The position numbers and the translations under genes were made by a program. A model generated the notes under the pieces. The model saw nothing but the letters and a program-made list of their open reading frames with translations, searched no databases and was not told the origin of the DNA. Source: Heracleum sosnowskyi (taxonomy: Eukaryota; Streptophyta; Magnoliopsida; Apiales; Apiaceae). From it: a stretch of 64,000 bases of DNA. Below, in pieces: positions 58,001-64,000 of the stretch (the first letter of the stretch is position 1; each line of letters opens with the position of its first letter). The DNA is taken from positions 84,364,363 to 84,428,362 of the forward strand of contig CM061239.1 of NCBI GenBank assembly GCA_030848705.1, written 5' to 3'.

Positions 58001-58387
58001 TAGACACACAGTTTTTCCTTCAGAGTTTGTTACCAAACTTGCTTCATAGATGTTATTGTGCCTGTGTCCAACTAGAACAACTTTCCCTGTAGTTTTACTG
58101 ATAACTTCACAGTGTTCAGTATGAAAATCTACATGGTATCCTCTGTCACAGATTTGACTCACAGAAAGCAGATCATGCTTGAGTCTTGAGACTAGAGCTA
58201 CATTTGTTATGATGACACTTCCAAGATTGATATTGCCATATCCCAGAGTATGTCCTATGTTGCCATCTCCATAGGAAACTTTTGGGCCAGCCTTCTCCTC
58301 ATAGTCTGATAGCAGGGCTTTATTTCCAGTCATATGTCCTGAGCATCCACTGTCCAAGATAAGAGTGCTCTCTTTTATGCCCTGCAA
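55046..58387 (-). CDS. Element C Pol (protease-integrase-RT-RNase H), 1113 codons, intact, no ATG
   Basis: One uninterrupted frame carries the protease motif LDSGCSGHM (residues 11-19), the integrase zinc finger (about 140-180), and D206, D270, E306. A Ser/Asn/Glu-rich linker (about 440-560) contains several AACTCTGA-encoded N-S repeats. RT follows with KARLVAKGYSQ (about 669) and YVDDIIF (800), then RNase H with Y-S-D-A-D-F-A-G (about 961) and A-E-A-E-Y (1003). All catalytic residues are present. The frame begins at TTG, in the +1 frame relative to the gag end, only about 15 nt after the gag stop. It must therefore be expressed by frameshifting, reinitiation, or splicing to the TTGTGATTGCAG|G acceptor-like site. 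Element B has the same arrangement. Confidence 0.93.
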   Translation of the reverse strand: MQGIKESTLILDSGCSGHMTGNKALLSDYEEKAGPKVSYGDGNIGHTLGYGNINLGSVIITNVALVSRLKHDLLSVSQICDRGYHVDFHTEHCEVISKTTGKVVLVGHRHNNIYEASLVTNSEGKTVCLSARMSSEESWKWHKKLSHLNLNNINELIRKDLVRGLPKSILSLDGLCDSCQKAKQRKSSFKSKSESSVVEPYHLLHVDLFGPVNIMSMGIKKYAMVIIDEYTRYTWVYFLAKKDETALTLMDHVKLLDKGSQYKVKILRSDNGTEFRNSEMEAFCKERGVKQEFSAPGTPQQNGVVERKNRTLVEAARTMLVEAKLPTYFWAEAVQTACFTQNATLINKHGKTPYEMVKNKKPNLKYFHIFGCKCFVLKTHPEHLTKFDLKADEGIFVGYPLSTKAFRVYNLRTKVIMESIHLSFDDKKITGIEDEEYHDQLRFENEDLNSVDVNSDEANLTNSVEAYSDPLLVNSEEFSRTEQNKEPVEGEREETSETSKSDDSNSERESNEESNRNSESNSDSSNTEQSNSGRASENANGQDEYQESMDQGGGSNTDNRSQLPTARRWTQAHTPDLIIGNPEASVRTRSATNNECLFHAFLSQTEPKKVEEALQDANWITAMQEELNEFERNEVWTLVPRPKNRSIIGTKWVFRNKTDSDGVITRNKARLVAKGYSQQEGIDYDETFAPVARLEAIRIFLAYAAHKKFKVFQMDVKSAFLNGKLEEEVFVEQPPGFVDPKHPDYVYRLDKALYGLKQAPRAWYETLAQFLLESGFTRGTIDKTLFYFNSGDDLLLVQIYVDDIIFGSTNDKLCKKFVKLMQSRYQMSMMGELSYFLGLQVKQTDDGIFINQAKYTRNLLKKFGMLDSSSATTPMATATKLDKDTGASVDMTNYRGMIGSLLYLSASRPDIMYATCLCARFQADPREPHLTAVKRIFKYLKGTITLGLWYPRESEFNLIGYSDADFAGCKIDRKSTSGSCQFLGDRLVSWYSKKQKSISTSTAEAEYIAAGSCCAQILWMKNQLLDYGLRYSKIPIYCDNQSAIAMTGNPVQHSMTKHISIRYHFIREHVEEGNIELHFVSTDQQLADIFTKPLSEATFTRLVNELGMISGFD

Positions 58388-58400
58388 TCACAAACAATCA

Positions 58401-60746
58401 CTAAGTGTTAGATTTAAGGATCCAGACTTGCTTGGATCCTTTGGCTTTCTTAACATTGTTAGCTTTTGCAGCGGAATCACTATCAACAGAGTTTAAACTA
58501 ACATTGTCAGACTTTACACTTGCAGAGTTTGCTCTAACCCACTTCAAGTTGGGTTTTAGCTCATAATAGTTGTGATAAATAGCATGATAACTCTTGTAAG
58601 TATAAATGGAATGCCAAGTGCTCCCACAGTGTGTGCATAAAGTCTTTGGTCTAACCCTAACATAATTATTCTTTACTCCTGATGTGGAGGGTAAAGAGTT
58701 AATATCTTTGTTCTTCTTGCAAAACCTGGCAAGATGGTTAGTACTACCACAACTATGACATGTTTTTCTAGGAGCAGCAGAATTAGGCAGATAATCATTT
58801 CTTTTATTAATGCCTACTTTTCCATTCCTATTCTTCTTAAACATTTTCTGTTTGTTGACAGACTTTACTTCTTTGAGCTTATGTTTGAATTGTTTCTCTG
58901 TCATTAAACCAACATTAACCTGTTTATCACAGATTTTTACTGGTTCTTTAACAGCTTCTATCTCAATCTTATTCTCTGTTATTGAACCAATATTAACCTG
59001 TTTTACACAAGTTTCAACTGGTTCCATAACAGCTTCTTTCACAACTACAGACTTTAGCTTACTGTATTCCGGAACAAATTGCACAGGTTTAAGTTGTGGT
59101 TTCACTTTAACTTTATCTTTAAACCTAAGTTCATCTCCCTCACAGTAACCTAAGCCTACAGTATCTGTCTGAAAAACCTGATGTGTGTCTTTTCCAGAAT
59201 TTGTCCAGGTTTTAATTACTTTCCTCTCTTTTCCAACTCAGATTCTATTTCCCTATATCTTTTGAGCAACTCCTGTTCAACATAAACAGCATCATCTCTC
59301 TCCTTTTGAACTTGTTGCATGTTAACAAGTTTCTCTTCAAGAAATTTATTCCTCTCTTTAAGACCTAGATTCTCAGATTTGATTCTTTCATTTTCTAAAG
59401 TCTGATCCCTATAACTAACATGTATGCTTTTAAGATAAATTCTTAATTCAGATATATTATCAGTATCATAAGCATAAGTTGTTAGGGGTACCTTGTTTCC
59501 AGATGACTCAGCTTCATCTTTAACAGTTGCCATGAGAGCATAATTGACTCCCTCATCTGAGTCTGAAGTGTCTGCCCAGTCCTTGCCTTTAATGATGAGT
59601 GCTTTCTCAGATTTTTCCTTTCTTGCATTCTGGAGCATAATAACCCATCTCTTTACACTTGTAGCACTGGATCTCAGACTTATCTTTCTTTCCAGACTTG
59701 GTATATTTTCCATCAGACTTTTTGAAATTTCTCTTATCAGAATTTGAATCTTTCCTTGAGAATCTTTTTCCTTTCTTGAAGTTCTTAAATCCCATCTTCT
59801 TGAAGGTCTTCACCATTAAAGCAGCCATTCTCATCATCTCTTCTTCATCATCCTCAGAATCAGAAGCTTCATCATCAGTGTTTGAGCCATCATCAGAGTT
59901 TGATGACTCACTATCATATTTAATGACTAAAGCCTTTCCTTTGGTTTTCTTTCTTGATGATTCCTTCTTGACAGGCTTTTCTTCAACTTTAAGAGCAACA
60001 GATTTTGTCTTCTTTCCAGATCTTTTGTTTCTCTGTTCTATTTCAAGTTCATGAGTTTTAAGCAACCCATAGATTTCATCAAGATCTGTATCCGCAAGAT
60101 CATAATTGTCTCTGATTGTTGTTGCCTTTAAATCCCATCTTTCAGGTAGGGATAGAAGAAACTTGAGATTTGACTCTTCAAGTTCATACTCTTTATCAAC
60201 CAGGGACAAATCATTCAACAATTTACAAAACCTGTCATATGTATCTGTTAAGGTTTCATCAGATCTCGAGTCAAAGTGTTCATACTCCTGTGTAAGAATA
60301 GTCTTCCTATTCTTCTTTATAGCACTTGTTCCTTGACACCTGACTTCCAAAGCATCCCAAATTTCTTTGGCAGTTTTGCAGCCAATAACTCTGTTAGACA
60401 TGACATTATCTAAGGCACTGTGTAGTAGATGTCTAACCTTTGCATCCTTTGCAATTGATGAGATGTCTTCAGGAGTCAAATCTTTCTTCTCTTTTGGAAC
60501 AGTCTTTTGTTCTTGCCCAATAATAACAGGAGACAATTTAGTTGGCATATGAGGACCATCATTGATTCTATCAAGGTATTCTGGATCTGTGGCTTCCAGA
60601 AACATGGTCATCTTCACCTTCCATATTGGATATTCAACTGGTCTGAGAATTGGAACCCTTATTGTCTCATATCGACTCACAGAAGTAGGTTGAACCTTCT
60701 GAGCATTAGAGCCTGCATTAGAACCTTCCTGAGAGTTGTCAGCCAT
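58401..60746 (-). pseudogene. Element C gag, two frameshifts and a damaged zinc knuckle
   Basis: ATG at 60746. The first 379 codons match B gag without stops. The first knuckle reads C-Y-K-C-K-E-M-G-Y-Y-A-P-E-C: the His ligand is Tyr. An extra A near 59628 then shifts the frame and ends it. Frame two carries the coiled-coil stretch until a 1-nt loss near 59222 shifts it again. The last part (59105-58401) has CHSCGSTNHLARFC and C-T-H-C-G-S-T-W-H knuckles and ends at TAG/TGA after V-W-I-L-K-S-N. The 379-codon segment could still be made as a truncated Gag. Confidence 0.85.
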
Positions 60747-60789
60747 GATTATACTTGTGTTTGGATCGATAAACTGTATATACTAATCA

Positions 60790-60807
60790 GCCTTGGCTCT
60801 GATACCA
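60790..60807 (-). other. Element C primer-binding site (tRNA-iMet)
   Basis: TGGTATCAGAGCCAAGGC on the minus strand, 2 nt from the LTR. Confidence 0.9.
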
Positions 60808-60809
60808 AT

Positions 60810-61301
60810 TGTTAGGCCGAATACACAATATATAATCAATATAAGTATTATAATAACAATTGAGAACACTTTTTATGAATCAACAACTGAATTATATAAA
60901 TAATTCTTCTCTCAGTGATGTTAAAGAATCACAAAGAGCTGCTAGGTTACAAGAATAATATATTCAGTATTCGCATCCCTTTTAGGGTTAACCTATCTGT
61001 GTTTATATAATACACAGTTACATAATCAATCTCTAATTGATATTCCTATAAATTAGCTATACAAATCATATCAAATTAGAATTGCTTCTGTCTTCTGTTC
61101 CGTTTCCTTAACTATCTCAATATATCTTGCTTCTTTCCATCTTCAAGATATATTGCTTCTAGAATCTTCATATTAGCACCGACAGTTAATGAACTCTTCA
61201 CCCCGTCAGACTTTATCAAACTCTGACTGGCTTCTAGTAAACTCTGATGTGTACCTGGTACTTAAACACTGATGAACAAACATCAACAATTATATCTAAC
61301 A
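60810..61301 (-). repeat. Element C 5' LTR, 492 bp
   Basis: Same family and ends as the 3' LTR; one extra C in the CACCCCGTCAG stretch explains the 1-bp length difference. Confidence 0.92.
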
Positions 61302-61953
61302 AAAGTTAGAACACATCTTCAACCTATGAAATTTGTTCCTGAATCCAGTAAGCTAAACTCTGTACTTGAAAAAGAATCGGTTAAAAGAGAACCAGTAAAA
61401 ACTTGTGTTAAACAGGTTAATGTTGGTTTAATAACAGAGAAACAATTCAAGTATAAGCTCAAAGGGGTAAAGTCTGTTGAGAAACAGAAAGTGTCCAGGA
61501 AGAATAGAAATGGAAAGGTAGACATTAATAAAAGCAATAATCATTTGCCTATCACTGATGCTCCTAGAAAAACATGTCATAATTGTGGTAGTTCTAACCA
61601 TCTTGCAAGTTTCTGCAGGAAAAACAAAGATATTAATTCTTTACCCTCCAAGTCTGGAGTTAAGAATGATTATGTTAGGGTTAAGACCACAGACTTTATG
61701 CACTCACTGTGGGAGTACTTGGCATTCTATTTATACTTGCAAGAATTATCATGCTATTTATCACAACTATTATGAGTTGAAGCCCAATTTGAAATGGGTT
61801 AAAGTTGATTCTGTAAGTGTAAACTCTGATAGTGTAAACTCTGATACAGTTAGTTTAAACTCTGTTGATAAGAATTCCGCTGCAAAAGCTAACAATGTTA
61901 AGAATGCCAAAGGATCCAAGCAAGTCTGGATCCTTAAATCTAACTCTTTGTAA
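61302..61953 (+). pseudogene. Element B gag, second part with further zinc knuckles, frameshifted
   Basis: Resumes in the gag frame directly after the second AAAGT (61302-61306). A knuckle CHNCGSSNHLASFC is followed by Y-V-R-V, where an extra A near 61684 shifts the frame. The shifted frame carries C-T-H-C-G-S-T-W-H and ends at TAA 61951-61953 after V-W-I-L-K-S-N. The C copy ends gag at almost the same place, so this is the natural gag terminus. NSD/NSV-coding AACTCTG repeats lie at 61815-61870. Confidence 0.85.
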
Positions 61954-61963
61954 TTGTTTGTGA

Positions 61964-64000
61964 TTGCAGGGCATAAGGGAAAGCACCCTAGTCTTGGACA
62001 GTGGATGTTCAGGGCACATGACTGGAAATAAAGCCCTGCTATCAGATTATGAGGAGAAAGCTGGCCCAAAAGTTTCCTATGGAGATGGCAACATAGGACG
62101 TACTCTGGGATATGGCAATATCAATCTTGGAAGTGTCATCATCACAAATGTAGCTCTAGTTCCATTACTCAAGCATGACTTGCTATATGTGAGTCAAATC
62201 TGTGACAGAGGTTATCATGTAGATTTTCAACCTGAATACTGTGAGGTTATCAGCAAATCTACAGGGAAAGTTGTTCTAGTTGGACACAGACGAAATAATA
62301 TTTATGAAGCAAGTTTGGTAACAAACTCTGAAGGAAAAGTTGTTTGTCTGTCTGCAAAAATGTCTAATGAAGAGAGTTGGAAATGGCATAAGAAGCTCTC
62401 TCATCTGTACTTGAACAACATCAATGAGCTAATTCGAAAAGATCTTGTAAGGGGACTTCCAAAGTCTATACTCAGCTTAAATGGTCTGTGTGATTTCTTG
62501 TCAAAAGGCCAAGCAAAGGAAGTCATCTTTTAAGAATAAGTCTGAATTTTCAGTTGTGGATCCTTATCATCTGCTTCATGTTGATCTATTTGGTCCAGTG
62601 AATGTAATGTCTCTTGGCAGAAAGAAATATGCTCTAGTCATTGTTGATGAGTATACAAGATACACTTGGGTGTACTTTCTAGCAAAGAAGGATGAAACTG
62701 CTTTAATTCTGATGGAACATGTAAAGCTACTGGACAAAGGATCACAGTATAAAGTGAAAATTATCAGGAGTGATAATGGTACTGAATTCAGAAATACAAC
62801 AATGGAAGATTTCTGCAAAGAAAGAGGAGTGATGCAAGAATTTTCTGCACCAGGGACTCCACAGCAAAATGGTGTAGTAGAAAGGAAGAACAGAACTTTA
62901 ATTGAAGCTGCCAGAACAATGCTTGATGAAGCAAAATTGCCAACTTATTTCTCGGCAGAAGCTGTTCAAACTGCTTGTTTTACTCAAAATGCTACACTAA
63001 TCAACAGGCATGGGAAAACACCATATGAGATGGTGAAGAATAAGAAACCAAACCTGAAATATTTTCATATTTTTGGGTGCAAATGCTTTGTGTTGAAAAC
63101 TCATCCTGAACAGTTGACCAAGTTTGATTTAAAAGTTGATGAAGGAATTTTTGTTGGATATCCACTGTCAACTAAAGCATTCAGAGTTTATAATCTGAGA
63201 ACTAAAGTGATCATGGAATCTATACATGTGTCATTTGATGACAAGAAAATAACTGGAATTGAAGATGAAGAAAATCATGATCAGCTACGCTTTGAAAATG
63301 AATATCTAAACTCTGATGATATAAACTCTGAGAAGCTTGCAAATGAAGATGCTCAAGAAACATTTGCTGAAAATATTCCACATTCTCCAAGTGCTGAATC
63401 TTCTGCAAAGTCTGATGATCAAGCTGATTCATCTTCTCAAAGACTTTTTGCTCAACCAAATCCAAAGGAAACTGATGTTGGAGGTTCAACTCAGCATAAC
63501 ACTGAACTTCACTTTCAGAATATGTATTTTTCCAAGTGTTCAAACAAGGATTGTATATTCACTGATCAAAGAGCTGCTGATTTTGTGACAAAATCTGCTA
63601 ACTCAATTACCAATCCAGAGCTTCTTACTCATCTTCAAGCAACAATTGTTCAAATAAAATCTCTTCACAATCGTTTTGATGAAACTCAGAAGTCTGTAAC
63701 TGGGTTGAGAAATGATGTGGTTGTTAGAGATATGTCTCTAAAACAAGATAAATCTATGTTGCTTACCTTGGTTAAAGATCAAGAGGTTATAAAGACCAGA
63801 CTCTGCAAAGTTGAAGAAAATCAGAATGTTTTGTCTGACAAACTTGATTCTATTTCTTCTTCTCTCGAATTTCTCACCTCAGTGTTGCTTCAAGATGATG
63901 TCAAAAAGGGGGAGAGAGTACTTAAAGACAAATTCAAGAAGTCTCAAACTCTGAGTAGACAGGATGATTCTACTGATGGTGGTGCAAATGGAAAAGGGTT
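61964..64000 (+). pseudogene. Element B protease-integrase joined to accessory-ORF C-terminal region; RT/RNase H missing
   Basis: The frame opens without ATG in the +1 frame relative to gag. It carries protease LDSGCSGHMTG and the integrase zinc finger (W-H-K-K-L-S-H). An extra T near 62495 causes a frameshift and stop at 62531-62533. In the next frame (third base multiple from 62499) integrase continues without a stop to the window edge: H-V-D-L-F-G, RSDNGTEF and PGTPQQNGVVERKNR keep the D-D-E triad. After the Ser/Asp-rich linker (about 63300-63490), where RT should follow, the frame instead enters sequence homologous to the C accessory ORF (RAADFVTKS, PELLTHL, SLHNRFD, KVEENQ, D-D-V-K-K-G-E). 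The deletion junction is in the linker. Length is open at 64000. Confidence 0.85.

Larger units (their letters stand above)
40448..61301 (-). mobile_element. Element C: SIRE-type copia, minus strand, inserted in B gag; about 11.9 kb without D
   Basis: Perfect TSD AAAGT at 40443-40447 and 61302-61306. LTRs are 40448-40938 and 60810-61301. Minus-strand order is PBS, gag (frameshifted), pol (intact), 1.3-kb spacer, accessory ORF (two TGA codons and D inserted), PPT and 3' LTR. LTRs differ at about five substitutions and one indel that I could see in about 491 bp, so C is older than D and G. Confidence 0.93.
15419..64000 (-). mobile_element. Element A: SIRE-type Ty1/copia retrotransposon, outermost of a nest, right end outside window
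   Basis: Minus-strand order is pol (linker, RT, RNase H), then a large accessory ORF, polypurine tract and 3' LTR (15419-16425). Candidate TSD copy ATGTG lies at 15414-15418; its partner is off the window. A's own sequence is 15419-23274 and 37972-38262. The rest of the span is two later insertions: G (23275-37971) and B (38263 onward, itself carrying C and D). The element is decayed: stops in pol at 22770-22772 and 38231-38233, a frameshift near 22455, a mutated RT active site, and several breaks in the accessory ORF. Confidence 0.85.
38263..64000 (+). mobile_element. Element B: SIRE-type copia, plus strand, inserted in A, internally deleted
   Basis: Own sequence is 38263-40447 and 61302 to the window edge. 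The 5' LTR (38263-38757) is followed by a PBS, gag, then after the C insertion the rest of gag, protease and integrase, and directly the C-terminal half of the accessory ORF. RT and RNase H are missing. Candidate TSD AGATT precedes the LTR (38258-38262); the other end is off the window. The LTR family is shared with C, but B is more damaged, consistent with being older than C. Confidence 0.85.

Overview
The window is nuclear DNA of a flowering plant. The support is intron-containing genes with plant splice signals, an IDA-type peptide gene, a Hevea citrate-binding-protein homologue, and plant lineages of Ty1/copia, Ty3/gypsy (chromovirus), PIF/Harbinger, Mutator-like and Stowaway elements. It is probably a eudicot; an asterid is a guess I cannot prove from sequence alone.

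Layout. 1-3580: right-hand part of a PIF/Harbinger element on the minus strand. One gene fuses a Myb/SANT-like exon to a HARBI1-type nuclease and carries one nonsense codon. 3581-15418: a gene-bearing stretch with a three-pass membrane protein of unknown function (5522-6085), a two-exon secreted citrate-binding/alginate-lyase-fold protein (10916-11680), and an IDA-like peptide precursor (13959-14186). Between them lie small non-autonomous transposons with readable ends: Stowaway-like 3874-4124 and 9852-10097, Mutator-like 4353-4721 and 14727-14926. A long AT-rich block at 6530-9835 holds no gene I can see.

15419-64000 is entirely nested LTR retrotransposons, resolved by target-site duplications. 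Element A (SIRE-type copia, minus strand) starts at 15419 and runs off the right edge. It was hit by G, a young Ty3/gypsy chromovirus (23275-37971, two 4362-bp LTRs, TSD CGGAT), and by B (SIRE-type copia, plus strand, 38263 to beyond the window). B was hit by C, a relative of B on the minus strand (40448-61301, TSD AAAGT). C was hit by D, another copia element (44535-53499, TSD CATAC).

Most interesting content. (1) The SIRE-type elements carry a very large accessory ORF downstream of RNase H. Two divergent versions (A and C) share an N-terminal and a C-terminal domain around a variable acidic/coiled-coil middle. (2) Each SIRE family is peppered with its own short motif in LTR, UTR and linker coding sequence: TATCCGTWGA in A, TCAGAGTTTA in B/C. 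(3) Chromovirus G has an extra ORF before gag that lacks an ATG but opens at an acceptor-like site. It is in phase with a short ATG exon inside the LTR, suggesting a spliced subgenomic RNA that removes the primer-binding site. (4) Element B has lost RT and RNase H, and its integrase reads in frame into the accessory-ORF coiled coil. All domain assignments were made by eye, without database searches.
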